In this document: positions 10,197-20,226 of the stretch, one piece after another
Position numbering within the stretch: the first letter of the stretch is position 1
Layout: each line of letters starts with the position of its first letter
Assembly (NCBI GenBank): GCA_905221605.1
Contig: CAJNDS010002672.1
Coordinates: 62,001-126,000 of the forward strand
DNA from: Symbiodinium natans
Taxonomy: Eukaryota > Sar > Dinophyceae > Suessiales > Symbiodiniaceae
Length of the DNA: 64,000 nt
Reading direction: 5' to 3'
Notes under the pieces: model-generated
Told to the model about the DNA's origin: nothing
Seen by the model: only the letters and a program-made list of their open reading frames with translations
Databases searched by the model: none
Translations under genes and position numbers: made by a program

Positions 10197-10265
10197 TCTG
10201 AGCTGGTTGCAGAGGCCCAGACAGGACAGCAGCAACGCACAAGCGAAGCTGAGCTCAAGGACAGG
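10197..10265 (+). CDS. Coiled-coil gene, exon
   Basis: Acceptor GGGCTTCAG, 23 codons SELVAEAQTGQQQRTSEAEL KDR, donor GTTTGT at 10266. Phase 0/0. Confidence 0.65.
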
Positions 10266-10319
10266 GTTTGTCCATATTCGGTGATACAACGCTCTCGTGA
10301 TCATACGTTGGGAAGAGAG

Positions 10320-10390
10320 GACCAAGCCGAGCATCTGCATGCAGAAGTTCTAGACCTGCGACGGCACAGCTCCTCTGCAAGAATCGAAGG
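10320..10390 (+). CDS. Coiled-coil gene, exon
   Basis: Acceptor AAGAGAG, then DQAEHLHAEVLDLRRHSSSA RIE, with GTTGCT as a possible donor at about 10390. The preceding intron would be only about 54 bp. Confidence 0.5.
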
Positions 10391-10699
10391 TTGCTGACGT
10401 TTTGGCTCATGAACGGCCCCCGCCTGTTAAGATGCGAATTCGGTCATCCGTGCTTGTCACTGTTTGGCTATGCTAGGGCCTGTTCGGGTTTCAGTCGTTG
10501 TGTGAAGCACAGAGACCCCCACGGTTTCAACATGGTTCTGAATGTTTGGCCGGTCACGAAGCTGTGCTGACAACATCAACCAGGCAACCAGCGCGACAGC
10601 TGTCACAGCAAGCAGCATACAAGCTTGTGCAAGCACCACTCACTAATTTGACAGCCGCGACAACATGGTTTGTAGTGATGGCCGCCAGTGTCCTGACAG

Positions 10700-10818
10700 G
10701 TGAAGCAAATGAACGCCTGGAAGCTGCTTTGAAGGAGAAGAAGCTCCAGGAAGTGGAGCTGAAGCACAGCGCGGCTGTAGCTGAAGCAGAGATTGCAGGA
10801 GCACGCAACAGTGCAAAG
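10700..10818 (+). CDS. Coiled-coil gene, exon
   Basis: Acceptor TCCTGACAG, then EANERLEAALKEKKLQEVEL KHSAAVAEAEIAG, ending at GCAAAG with donor GTGCGG (10819). Both borders fit. Confidence 0.7.
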
Positions 10819-10989
10819 GTGCGGTAGCTTGAACTGGAACGGGGGTGGTCATGCACTTGTGGAAGAGTCCGATTTCCATCAGAACACTTTGTAGGAAACT
10901 GCAAAAACATGTAATTTTTAAGGGGTGAATTGAATGTGATGTCAGTTCTGGCAGAAGAGCATGCTTTTTTTCTGATCGCTCGGCGGGAG

Positions 10990-11088
10990 GCGCAGCAAAA
11001 GCTGGTTGCTGAACTCAGAAACTGCCTTCGCGAGACGGAAGCGGACTCGGCAAGAGCCCAAACGAAGTTTAAGGAGACTGCACCAGAG
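10990..11088 (+). CDS. Coiled-coil gene, exon
   Basis: Acceptor CGGGAG|G, then AQQKLVAELRNCLRETEADS ARAQTKFKETAPE. The right border is not fixed. Confidence 0.6.
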
Positions 11089-11159
11089 CGTTGGACTGTG
11101 GTCTGTTTGTGGACCTTGGTGTGAGTTCTCTGCCCTTGCAGAGAAGAAGCGCTTGCCAG

Positions 11160-11288
11160 GATCAACAGGATCGGCTCGAGAGTCGTCAGCGAGACGCGGA
11201 GGATCGACTTGGGGCAGCCGCGGCAGAGCTGGCTTCTGCAGGTGAGCATGTGGAAGAGCTTCAAGAGCTGGCTGGAGAGCACAGGGCG
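11160..11288 (+). CDS. Coiled-coil gene, exon
   Basis: Acceptor TTGCCAG, then DQQDRLESRQRDAEDRLGAA and AGEHVEELQELAGEHRA. A GC-rich, strong heptad pattern. Confidence 0.6.
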
Positions 11289-11399
11289 CGCCCCTCGTCT
11301 GCGTGTTTTTCGTGTCTTGCCGAAGCTACATGGGGGTTACGAAGAGTAACTTTGCCGATTTTGCTGTTTCGGGAAGCATCGAGTTCAATTCCTGCCGAG

Positions 11400-11806
11400 G
11401 CTTGTCCGGTTTGGAAGGAGATTTGGCAAAAGCTCGCAGCTTGGAGAAGGCACACCAAGAAAAAGCGGAGGATTTAAAGTCGGACTTATCCAAGAGAGAG
11501 GCAGCTCTTCTGGAGGAGCTGGCTACTTCGGAAGCGCATCAAGCCAGCGAAACTGCTCTGCGGAAAGCCCTGCACATGCAAGAGAAGGTGCTGGCAGATG
11601 AGAGGGTGGACCATGATGTGGTCCTCCGACAGCTTGCCGAAAAGGGAGCTGAAGTTGAAGACCTGCAGCAACGCATTGCGGAGCTTCAGATGTCTCAACA
11701 AAGACTGGAGCTCCGCCTCCGCCAGACAGAAGCCAGCACGGATGCCAAGCTTCGGAATGCGGCTTCAATTGAAGCGTCGCTTCGAGAGAAGCTGCAGGAC
11801 GCTTAG
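11400..11806 (+). CDS. Coiled-coil gene, long exon
   Basis: Acceptor TGCCGAG|G, then about 133 codons including LEGDLAKARSLEKAHQEKAE, LAEKGAEVEDLQQRIAELQM and SIEASLREKLQDA, ending at TAG (11804-11806). Either this is one true C-terminus or, since more exons of similar style follow, an unrecognised donor precedes the stop. Confidence 0.7.
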
Positions 11807-11895
11807 CTGAGAATGTGGGCGATTCTAAAAAATTTGATTGATTATGTCGGGCTATCATAGTACCCCATAAGACTTTGCGGGCGTGCGCCGTGCAG

Positions 11896-12030
11896 AAGGG
11901 AGGGAGCGCCAAGGACGTGTGGAGCAAGCTGGCCGCAAAGGCAGACTTGAGTTCGAGCCCAGAGATGCTTGATCCACTCGTCAGCCTCTTCGAGCAGAAG
12001 GACAGGCTGCACACAAACGAGCTCCTACTG
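11896..12030 (+). CDS. Exon downstream of the rod
   Basis: Acceptor CGTGCAG, 45 codons KGGSAKDVWSKLAAKADLSS ... PLVSLFEQKDRLHTNELLL, donor GTGACA at 12031. Exactly 135 bp, phase 0/0. More mixed helical composition than the rod. Confidence 0.6.
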
Positions 12031-12091
12031 GTGACATCCTATTCCTTTTGATGTATGTAGCAGGATTCCCCCAGTCTCCGGCTGTGTTCAG

Positions 12092-12220
12092 GCATCGAAG
12101 ATCCGCAGGAAGGTCGCGGCAGCGATGCGGCGGGCTGGTGATGCGCACCACGCAGCTTTGGAGCTTGAGCTTTGGCGGGCATCGCAGCGCTGCCAGGAGT
12201 GGCTTGAATCTCCTAGGCAT
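12092..12220 (+). CDS. Exon downstream of the rod
   Basis: Acceptor TGTTCAG, 43 codons ASKIRRKVAAAMRRAGDAHH AALELELWRASQRCQEWLES, donor GTGAGA at 12221. Exactly 129 bp, phase 0/0, compatible with the previous exon across a 61-bp intron. Confidence 0.65.
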
Positions 12221-12392
12221 GTGAGAGCATGTGAGAGCATGGTAATTCAGTAAACGCATGTATAGACAAGTAGAGGGAGGCTGCGTTGGTCGACTAGCCC
12301 AGGTTCGAGCCTTCTGCGGACAATGGCCAGGACGGGCGCCGCAGCACGACAGGGCAGAATCTGTTATGGCCAGTCGCGCCATGCCATCCCAG

Positions 12393-12466
12393 GCCATGTT
12401 GCACTCCTTGCTGAACCGCGCCGCTGCTAGAAGAGATCGCCGCTTTGCAGCTCTGGCACCTTTGGA
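12393..12466 (+). CDS. Candidate exon
   Basis: Acceptor ATCCCAG, then AMLHSLLNRAAARRDRRFAA LAPLE. Phase 0 start matches the previous exon. The right border is uncertain; the frame stops at about 12488. Confidence 0.5.
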
Positions 12467-12507
12467 GGGTGGAGCTTTAGATTCTTAGACCCTCTGGATA
12501 TACCAAG

Positions 12508-12599
12508 GTCTGGCACAAGAACTCCAAGAGATGTTGACGCAAGTGCAGAGCACGCTTCTCTTGAAGTGCGCGGAGGGCGTGGACGCAGGCACAAGTCTG
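12508..12599 (+). CDS. Candidate exon
   Basis: Acceptor ACCAAG|G, then LAQELQEMLTQVQSTLLLKC AEGVDAGTSL, donor GTTGAC at about 12600. Amphipathic helix-like. Confidence 0.5.
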
Positions 12600-12889
12600 G
12601 TTGACAGACCGTCTCAACAATAGGCTTTCTTGGAGCTGCCTCGCCTGCGAGAGACCCAAAATACTCTCGAATAATCTCCAGGAGAGCGATAAACTGTTAA
12701 ACTGCTTGGGTTCTTGCGAGCCTAGCCAGGCTCAGATGAGGAGGAGCGCCTCGGCGATCATTGCTAGCGCTGCATCTAATTTCGGCAGGAGCTCTTCAGG
12801 GGACGACCGCAATGTGCCTGTCGCACCATTTTGCCATCCCATGTAGGTGTTTTCAAGAGAGCCCTCACGAAACCCAATGCTTTTACCCA

Positions 12890-13051
12890 AAAAAGCCCGC
12901 AAGCTCCCGACGAAGCTTTGCCACTTCGAGGCTGGCGGCTGAGCGCTTGGAGATGGACGCGCAACTGATCTCACAGGAGCTGCCGCTCCTCACGTCTCCG
13001 CCGCTGCAGGGCATCCCGGGGCCGGTCCTCAAGGCTGCAGAGGGGCTTTGA
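12890..13051 (+). CDS. Candidate C-terminal exon of the coiled-coil gene
   Basis: The frame SSRRSFATSRLAAERLEMDA QLISQELPLLTSPPLQG ends in TGA at 13049-13051. It is the last exon-like stretch before the ankyrin gene, so it is taken as the C-terminus. The left border is uncertain. Confidence 0.45.
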   Translation, partial: KKPASSRRSFATSRLAAERLEMDAQLISQELPLLTSPPLQGIPGPVLKAAEGL

Positions 13052-13249
13052 AGAGTTCTCAAGGTTTATTGAAGCTTATTGGTTTATTAGGGAGGGTTTG
13101 AGGGCAAGAAGGGGCTGGGTTCCAGGGGGGGAGGAAGATTAGCACGCATGGTGATACAGTATGCTATCCGTTTAGCATTATGTAGACCATGGGGAAGGGG
13201 AGACAGAGTCTCCGTTGTGCTTGTTTTCTTCGGTGGCTCATTGGAGGCC

Positions 13250-13335
13250 ATGGCTGCACTCTGTGGGGTGTACATGGAGGGCGAGGAGGATTTGGATGGG
13301 CAGTATCCGATGCACTGGGCAGCGCGTCAGGGCAG
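13250..13335 (+). CDS. Ankyrin-repeat gene, exon
   Basis: An in-frame ATG (13250) begins MAALCGVYMEGEEDLDGQYP and continues MHWAARQG, the first half of an ankyrin repeat. The exon ends ...GGCAG before GCAGAT. Joining it to the exon at 13411 gives AARQGRRDVIEFLL, a perfect ankyrin helix pair, which fixes a GC-AG intron of 75 bp. Ankyrin repeats bind other proteins; no specific partner can be read. The exon may extend upstream to an earlier acceptor. Confidence 0.75.
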
Positions 13336-13410
13336 GCAGATGTTTCTGCGACTTCTGCAATGCAGTGTTGTTGGAGTCACTGGCAAGAAAGTGCTGCGAT
13401 AACAATGTAG

Positions 13411-13519
13411 GCGAGATGTCATCGAGTTTCTCCTGCGCTACATCTACGCGGACGAGGGGATGAATCAGCGCGACCCAGATGGGCGCACGCCACTCTTCTA
13501 TGCGGAACGTGCTGGAAAC
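13411..13519 (+). CDS. Ankyrin-repeat gene, exon
   Basis: Acceptor AATGTAG|G, then RDVIEFLLRYIYADEGMNQR and DPDGRTPLFYAERAGN. D-x-x-G-R-T-P-L-x-x-A is the ankyrin signature. It ends at GGAAAC before GCCTCT, a second GC-AG intron (13520-13572, 53 bp). Confidence 0.8.
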
Positions 13520-13572
13520 GCCTCTTTGCGGCAGCCGATGTCGGTTTTTGAGCCTTTTTTTCTGGGAGCGAG

Positions 13573-13660
13573 CATGCCGAGGATGCGCTCGCACTGTTTC
13601 TGCGGGAGAGCGGATGCGATGCCAATCCTCAGGAGCTTGCAAATGCTGCCAGCATAAGAT
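13573..13660 (+). CDS. Ankyrin-repeat gene, exon
   Basis: After GGGAGCGAG the frame HAEDALALFLRESGCDANPQ continues the previous repeat (A-x-x-x-G-N-x-x-D-A-L-x-x-F-L, then G-C-D-x-N). The frame stays open to about 13800 with lower-quality sequence; the donor is not located. Confidence 0.65.
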
Positions 13661-13892
13661 GGCCTGCATTCGTCGAGTCGCAGCTGCCCAGTTTGCATCT
13701 TGCGTGTGGTGCCCGCTGCGCCGCCAGGAGCCTGTCCGCAGGAGGCCCGCCACAAGCGCCATTCCAGATGCCTTTACGGCCGCTAAGCTGCAGCAGTTGA
13801 TGCAGATGGTTTTTGTCGCAACCCCTCCATTGTATGAGTATTGTATGCATTGTATGCGTTGTATGCACTGTACGTGTATGTGCTGCATTCAG

Positions 13893-13926
13893 GAGGTGAT
13901 CAAGGTGGTCGAAGAGAGAGGCCACG
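13893..13926 (+). CDS. Ankyrin-repeat gene, short exon
   Basis: Acceptor GCATTCAG, then EVIKVVEERGH, ending ...CACG before GCTGTC. Phase 1, and joining to TA|AAC at 14040 gives RGHVNWMEGFTMLHWAAEKG, again an ankyrin repeat. This implies a GC-AG intron (13927-14039). Confidence 0.7.
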
Positions 13927-14039
13927 GCTGTCCTGTGGCCTCTGTGTGTCTGCGTATGTCTCTGTATGCCCTGTGCATGTCTCTGTCGCAACACCTTATG
14001 GCCTGGAGTCCTTGCGACCTTCAGCAGGCTGGCACGCAG

Positions 14040-14106
14040 TAAACTGGATGGAGGGCTTCACGATGCTCCACTGGGCGGCTGAGAAAGGTCATGCGGATTT
14101 CTGCAG
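14040..14106 (+). CDS. Ankyrin-repeat gene, exon
   Basis: NWMEGFTMLHWAAEKGHADF C, ending TGCAG before GCTCTC. With the next exon (14740) it forms GHADFCRYFVELNADVNAAD, an intact repeat boundary. Intron 14107-14739 is GC-AG. Confidence 0.8.
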
Positions 14107-14739
14107 GCTCTCGGGGTAATTACATGATGGGGTCGGGCTCCTTGTGTTTTTTTTTATCATGGGCGAGATTCATTGTGTCCACATGTGCACTGTGGCATCT
14201 TGTGTCTTTCTACATGGGGTATAGAGCCGATGCGATGCGCACAGTTGAAACCTTAAGTTATAAAAAGTTGAAAGTGTTAAACTGTTTTTCAGACTTCTGT
14301 GATTTGCAACAGTCTTAAGATAATCAAAAACCTGAAATATAATCAGCGCGTTTCACGTCTTCCGTAACCGCACGTCTGGCCTTTGCTGATAGCGGATGTG
14401 CAAGGTCAGCTGTGGAGCGGGCCGAGCCTTATGCAAAAGGTTAGATGTGGAGCTGGCCAGTGTAAGTTTTGCGTTAGTGAAAACGCGAACATTCAACATC
14501 AAGACCGTGGTCGGCTCCGTTCCCCTAGAAGCAAGGGCTTGAGGTTTGCTCAAGAGTCGCACATTGCGAAGAAAGTTGATACAGTCTGTCACAGACGACT
14601 GTCTCGACACATGCTTTGCATGACCATGAGCTGTCTGTGTATGGAGGTGGCCCTGAGATACCGACAGCTACATGATGACTCGAAAGAAATGAAACAACAT
14701 GAAACAAAAGGAGAAATCGCCACCTGCTCCATGCCACAG

Positions 14740-14790
14740 GTACTTTGTGGAACTCAATGCTGACGTCAATGCCGCTGACAGTCGGGGGCT
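14740..14790 (+). CDS. Ankyrin-repeat gene, exon
   Basis: Acceptor ATGCCACAG|G, then YFVELNADVNAADSRG, a textbook ankyrin L-x-x-x-G/N-A-D-V-N-A-x-D-x-x-G. It probably ends at a GC or GT within TCGGGGGCTGCC. Confidence 0.75.
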
Positions 14791-15448
14791 GCCTGATAGC
14801 AGAGACGGGAACTTCACGCGACCGCACGATCCAGTACTCACATTGCTGGTGCAAGGCGAACTGCCCTTCAGTGCGCCATGGACTCAAAGAACATGGAAGC
14901 TGAGCTGGTGCTTCGGGAGCTCATGGGGCTTCCGCGAGTGCGACTTATCTGTTCATCTCAGCCTTGTTGCAGCATCCGACACTGTTGGCAGCCGCTCGCT
15001 TAGGACAGAGGCCCGATGCGCCAACGAGGAGGCCTAAGTCAGCAGCCTGAAGGGTGCGACATGCTCGATAGGCTCAACAGCCGAATGTTGAAGTCAAGTA
15101 AATTTTCTTTGTTTAGCTAGCATGATCGATGTGATATGTTCGGGTAAGCCTACATACGCAAGACTTCAGCTTGAAAAACAGACGCCTCCCAAAACCGTCT
15201 GCAGGAGCCACTGGAGATGCATGAGATATCGTGCCGTTCTCATTGACCGGATGCCTGGAAGAAATGATATTTGATGAACGGACTTGTGGTCAGCTTGACA
15301 GGTCGTCTGCTCCCACTGATCATGGTGCCGGAATTCCTGCGGCATATGTTCGTCACGTGTCTGCCGGGTGATTCTTGTATTCTTGTACCTCCAAATTACC
15401 CTTGCAACGATGGTAGCCAAGGTGTTATGCAGCAGATAGACTTGGTAG

Positions 15449-15507
15449 GTTGGGACAAGATGCAGTGGGCTCGTGGGTTCACACTGCTACATTGGGCAGC
15501 GAAGCAC
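15449..15507 (+). CDS. Ankyrin-repeat gene, exon
   Basis: Acceptor TTGGTAG|G, then WDKMQWARGFTLLHWAAKH. It strongly resembles the exon at 14040 (W-x-x-G-F-T-x-L-H-W-A-A-x-K), so the two repeats are likely internal duplicates. It ends before GCACAT; joining to 15791 in phase 0 restores the repeat. Confidence 0.75.
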
Positions 15508-15790
15508 GCACATCAGCTGCGATTGGGATTGTCTGATGGTCAGCGAGCAGTCCCGGACAAGCGCCTCACACAGCTTTTGAACCAAGGACAGAGCGGATCT
15601 TTGTGATCTTTGGTGCAAGTTATCAGCAAAGGCGGTGTGTTCGTGTGGCGTTTTGCTTGTATATGCTTTCGGTTTTATTGTTGAATGCTCCCTTTTTGCT
15701 TCTGCTTGGTGGATCAATGGCCAGCGACTCCCAGTAGCTAGCAACCTCAACCTTTGGGGGCATGTTGTTCACATGCCGCGCACTGCCAAG

Positions 15791-15911
15791 GAGCTTTTCT
15801 TGTGGTATGGAGCTGACCCAGACCACAAAGACCAGGCTGGCCATTCTGCCCTGGACTACGCCAGACTCCGGCAGCCACAAGCTTCAGCCGCCTTGGAAGC
15901 ATTGCTGCGTG
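15791..15911 (+). CDS. Ankyrin-repeat gene, exon
   Basis: Acceptor CTGCCAAG, then ELFLWYGADPDHKDQAGHSA LDYARLRQPQASAALEALL: the end of one ankyrin repeat and the helices of the next. Possible donor GTAGCT at 15912. Confidence 0.75.
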
Positions 15912-16596
15912 GTAGCTTGGTGGAAGTTACTTGTTTCGATCTGAATTTGGACCACATGGTCTGAGAACATTCTTTGTCGCAGCCTGAGGCAAACCATCAA
16001 TTAAGCCTGCAGTGTGCTGAGCCGCTGCACAGACATGACAACCTCGCTGCAGCCCCTAAAGCTGTGCAAGCAGCCGTGGCCGCGAGTGCGCGCGACCTTC
16101 CTCCAGCCTTACGCAGAGGTCTGATGGAGACAAAGCCCAAACGTTTGCAAACTTGCATGTGTGTGGTTGAAAACAGCCGCAAATTTGAACCAGCACTGCA
16201 TCAGTGCCAAAGAGTTCACGCTTCAGGACCATACATTGGAAGATGTGTGGAGTCTTGTAGTCCAAGTAGAGAGTGTTCAATGATGAGCCCAAGACACATT
16301 ATTACAACACACGTCCTCATCAGCTTTGTTTGGTATTGGCAGTTGCCGCTGAGAATGAGAAAGAAGCCACTCAGCTGTTCTTCATGAAGCCTGCTTGATC
16401 GGGGGGCAACGATGAATGCGGAAAGAGTGCTGTTGGGAAGTCAGCAACAGGAACTTCGCCTGTGCACCAGTGCTGCCTCCCTGCCTCCATCATATTAAAG
16501 TCACTGCAGATCTCGCCAGCCGTGCATATGTGGGTATCTCGTGCTGTGCCCATTCATATCACCAATTATCACTACATATCACCGCATGGCCCACAG
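15912..16596. other. Intron with a possible exon
   Basis: A frame at 15974-16130 (AAPKAVQAAVAASARDLPPA) is Ala/Pro-rich and may be coding. The rest shows nothing recognisable. Confidence 0.3.
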
Positions 16597-16699
16597 GCTC
16601 CATCAGGCGGTGCAAGCAGATGGTGATGGTGAGCTCAGGATGCAGAAGGCAGTGACCGCGCAGCTGCGCAACCAGGCCTGGGCTTCAGAGCATCAACAG
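16597..16699 (+). CDS. Candidate exon after the ankyrin repeats
   Basis: Acceptor GCCCACAG|G, then LHQAVQADGDGELRMQKAVT AQLRNQAW, with TAG at 16700. Probably the next exon of the ankyrin gene. No domain is recognised. Confidence 0.5.
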
Positions 16700-17369
16700 T
16701 AGCTGCGTTTTGAAGCCTGACATGTTCTCTTGCATCTCTTGCTTCTATACGTTTGGCAAGTGCCAGAGATCCCAGCGTAACTTCCACACTGGGCAGCACA
16801 AGTGAGTCCGATTCCGATGTGCAGACCGAAAAGGTACCCCGTGGGCGATGCTAAGCCTGATCCTTGTGCTTCACATGCGACCAGCGCCAAGGCTGTCTGA
16901 TTCTTGAGAATGTGGAGGAGCCGCTGGAGCTGCCTCAGTGAGCTGGGCCTGCGCGGCGCTTTGACAGTTGAGCACAGCAATGGCTGAGAACGCTGTTGCC
17001 TGCAGCTGGCAAGTGGCTGCATGCGGTGGCAGCATGCTGAAAAGCATAAGCATGCTGCAAGACCGCGAAGGCTGCCCAAATATGGGTGGCAACTTGGGGC
17101 ATTGTGAACTAGGTGATGGTAGTCGCTCGGGGAGTTGCCATCCGAACATCTGTAGACGACAGTCCGGAACCAGAGGCGCGTGCAGCTGACAAAACATGGT
17201 TTTGTGGGTTTGCGAAGCATATTGCTTCGTGCAAAGTTCCGTGGATACAGTGATGTCAGGTGCCTCCGGTCGTTGACACTAGCCATCTGTCGCCGATCAT
17301 GCGCCGACACTACAGGCATCGCCCCCGCTGAGAGTGTTTGCACATCTTGCCTTCCACTCCGCGGCACAG

Positions 17370-17431
17370 GCCCGCGGCGAACTGGGCCCAGGCCATCAGA
17401 GAAAATGGACTGGAGCTATTCAGACATGTCG
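17370..17431 (+). CDS. Candidate exon
   Basis: Acceptor CGGCACAG|G, then PAANWAQAIRENGLELFRHV, donor GTGTGA at 17432. A compact, well-bounded exon. A GT microsatellite follows in the intron. Confidence 0.6.
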
Positions 17432-17770
17432 GTGTGAGTGTGTGAGTGTGTGTGTGTGTGTGTGTGTAACCTGCTGTACATGCAGGATTGGGGTCACGCC
17501 CGTTTTGCGATTTCATGCAGCGGGGGAGTGAGCCTGCTACCATCCACTGCCCAACGAAGACGGTGGTAGCATGACTGTGATATCTCTGGGGGACGCCCCG
17601 GAGACGTATCTGCAATGTCTGTGATCTGTTTAGTATATGTGCAACATCCTTGATGGCAACACAGCTAGTGTGCAATCATGGAGGGTCATGCTTTTTGATG
17701 TTTTTGAGGGTTCTGCGATGCTTGATGTTGTCCAGTCGAAGGTCCGTCTCGTCAGTTCCAGACAAGTCAA

Positions 17771-17833
<63 letters not shown>

Positions 17834-18211
17834 AACACCTTAGTTCATAGGTGAATGGGGTCACTCCCAGCTTGTCGAATTTTGCTTTCGCTTTCACAAT
17901 GCAGCAGGGGCATGGAGCACTCTCTGGCTTCTCCATGCAACGAAGCCATGCCACAGCGTGGGAAGGATGAGCTGATCACTCATCTGTACCTGCAATTGGA
18001 TTAGCCAGTGGGCCCCCTGTGGCACTGGACACAGCATGAGTGAAGCAGCATGATTGGTTTGAGCATTCAGCTTTGGTGATTCGTACAATGCAGTCAACAA
18101 TCTACATGATGATAACATCGAGCTGTTGGTACATGAGTGCAGCATGTTTGAACTTGTGATTCAACAACCCCAAACCCAACCCCCTGGCGATCTCTGCAGT
18201 TGTCTCATCCA

Positions 18212-18245
<34 letters not shown>

Positions 18246-18271
18246 TCTGTGCGTGTGTCTGTGTCTTCGAG
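17432..18271. repeat. Intron with GT microsatellites
   Basis: (GT)n at 17437-17466, a long (GT)n at 17774-17832 and another at 18218-18250. No coding sequence recognised between them. Confidence 0.7.
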
Positions 18272-18320
18272 GTGTTGGAGCAGCTCCGTCAAAAGCCACC
18301 CCTTGGTCTTCACCAGCCTG
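18272..18320 (+). CDS. Candidate short exon
   Basis: Acceptor GTCTTCGAG, then VLEQLRQKPPLGLHQP, ending before GCACCT (GC donor style). Alternative frame +2 is also open, so the phase is uncertain. Confidence 0.4.
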
Positions 18321-18671
18321 GCACCTGGTTCGTTTGAATCGTTCAGACAAACAGGTCGTTGGCATTCCGATGTGAGGTTGGTGCACCTGCTGACGCCTCC
18401 GACACCTAGGCCTGGCTGCAACCGAAACCGGCTCTTGCCTTTCTTCGTTAGTGTTGAGTGTTGCCTATTGAGGCAAAGGCCGCAACCAGCGCCGAGGGTC
18501 GCAGCCTGTGCAGCAGTGCAGCATATCAGCATATCTGTACCGCCAGGATCTTCAACGAGTCTAGTCGCTCCAGTTGCTGGGAGTATGCTGAGATGGCAAG
18601 GTTGATGCACGACCCCCTGGCCCATGGGAGCGGACAGTGCGCTGTGCACAGTCTTTCGTACCTCGTCAAGC

Positions 18672-18760
18672 TCCGAGCACAAGCACGGCAAAAGCACGGC
18701 AGGCGCAGCCAGCCGCAGCTTCGAGCCAGGCGTTCGCGGCCAAGCTTTCTTTAAGGGTGG
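18672..18760 (+). CDS. Candidate Ala/Ser/Gln-rich exon
   Basis: The frame APSTSTAKARQAQPAAASSQ AFAAK has the low-complexity style of the Gln-rich exon downstream and could precede it. Borders are not determined. Confidence 0.35.
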
Positions 18761-19023
18761 TGAATCTGACATGTGCGTTGTCATGGCCAATGTGATCACT
18801 TGAGGCCTGCGCTTCAGTGGTCCAGCACGGGCCGACCAAAGTTGGTGGCGTTGCTCAGTCCCGCTGATCCCGCAGCTGGTGGAGTTGCTGAAGCTCTTTT
18901 GCTTCTGATTGTGACAACAGTCAGGTGCTGAAGCCTCGCGATCCTCTGTTGGGTCCCGTTGCCCCGGAGGTCCTTTGCGGTGCTCCCTGTCGTAGCTCGT
19001 AGCCCTGTGGTTTGGGCTTGCAG

Positions 19024-19398
19024 GCCGCCAAGTCCGTTGGCGAGTTACCCAATTCCCAACAGCCGCAGGCTGCACAAGCAACACCACAAACACAAATGCA
19101 GCAAAGGCCCGTGCCTTCACCACTATCGCAGCAGCACGTCTCGATCTCCCAGACACAGCTCGCTCAGCCGGCCGTGTCGCCAAGCAAGCCATGCACCGCA
19201 AAGCCGCAGCCACAGCAGCAGCCCATGCAGCAGCCCATGCAGCAGCCACAGCAGCAGCCACAGCAGCAGCCAATGCAGCAGCCACAGCAGCTGCAGCAGC
19301 AGCAGCAGCCGCAGCAGCTACAGCAGCAGCCGTTGCAGCAACCACAGCCTGCAGCTCGTCAGGCTCAGCCCCAAACAGTGGCACCTTGGATTGAGTAG
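19024..19398 (+). CDS. Gln/Pro-rich C-terminal exon (array copy 1)
   Basis: Acceptor GGCTTGCAG, then AAKSVGELPNSQQPQAAQAT, SISQTQLAQPAVSPSKP, a QQPMQQPQQ-type tract of about 50 residues and QAQPQTVAPWIE with TAG at 19396-19398. Poly-Q/P tails are typical of scaffold or RNA/transcription-associated proteins; no domain is visible. The antisense poly-Ala frame is an artefact. This is the intact copy. Confidence 0.65.
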   Translation, partial: AAKSVGELPNSQQPQAAQATPQTQMQQRPVPSPLSQQHVSISQTQLAQPAVSPSKPCTAKPQPQQQPMQQPMQQPQQQPQQQPMQQPQQLQQQQQPQQLQQQPLQQPQPAARQAQPQTVAPWIE

Positions 19399-19949
19399 AA
19401 AGATCTGCCACGGAGATCCTTCAACCGAACCTTTACACTTTTCACCCAGTAGATCCAAGTAGCTGCTTCGAGGTCGTTAGCGCCGTCCACGCCGCCGTGC
19501 AGTCAGCTGCCCAGCGACTAATGCCCAATTCATGCATCCATGCATCCTATCAGAGATGAATTGTACAATAAGCATGCCGCACGTCGGTGGCTGGTGGCTG
19601 AGCGCGGTGTGGGCTGCAGGAGTGGCGCCGTATCCCCCAGTGGCCGGCCAAAGCTGCAGCTGAAGCCCCGGAACCCAAGGCCAGCGAGGGCTTCACCGGA
19701 GACCTTGCTACGATGTAGCGTCCTAGTCCAGCATGCAGCTGTGCGAATGTGCTTGAGGCTGGGCGCCCCAGGTGAAGACGAAGACCCTCGGCTTCGAGAA
19801 CAGGTGCAAGGATGGGAAGGATAGGGTCTTTCCGAAAATGGCAATGCCTTGCAGTGGCAAGGTAGCGCGCGACAGGAAGCAAATGGAAGCATCTGGAAGG
19901 GTCATGTGAGACGTGTGGCCTCAACACACGCAGGGGCCAGCGCAACGAC

Positions 19950-20226
19950 TCGGGTGGGTGGGGTTGTGCAGAGTGTTGGAGATGCTGAGGCACCCGTTCA
20001 AGCTTCGTCGGCGCCATCTTCCTCGCCGCCAGCCGTGCCAAGCAACCAGCCTCGGCAACAGCCACAGCAGCAGCCCATGCAGCAGCCACAGCAGCAGCCA
20101 ATGCAGCAGCCACAGCAGCTGCAGCAGCAGCAGCAGCCGCAGCAGCTACAGCAGCAGCCGTTGCAGCAACCACAGCCTGCAGCTCGTCAGGCTCAGCCCC
20201 AAACAGTGGCACCTTGGATTGAGTAG
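19950..20226 (+). CDS. Gln-rich exon, array copy 2
   Basis: The open frame TRVGGVVQSVGDAEAPVQAS ... PPAVPSNQP leads in frame into the same Gln tract and QTVAPWIE stop. The residues before the tract differ from copy 1 although PAV-PS is shared. It may be an alternative last exon or an inactive duplicate. Confidence 0.45.

Noticed and set aside
10391-10411. Relic dinoflagellate spliced leader (TTTTGGCTCA)
   Set aside because: Only about ten bases match the 3' part of the leader and it sits inside the coiled-coil gene, so chance is likely.
18161-19411. 416-codon minus-strand frame with a poly-Ala start, repeated at each array copy
   Set aside because: The poly-Ala is the antisense of the CAG-rich Gln tract; the sense frame has an acceptor, sensible composition and a conserved stop.
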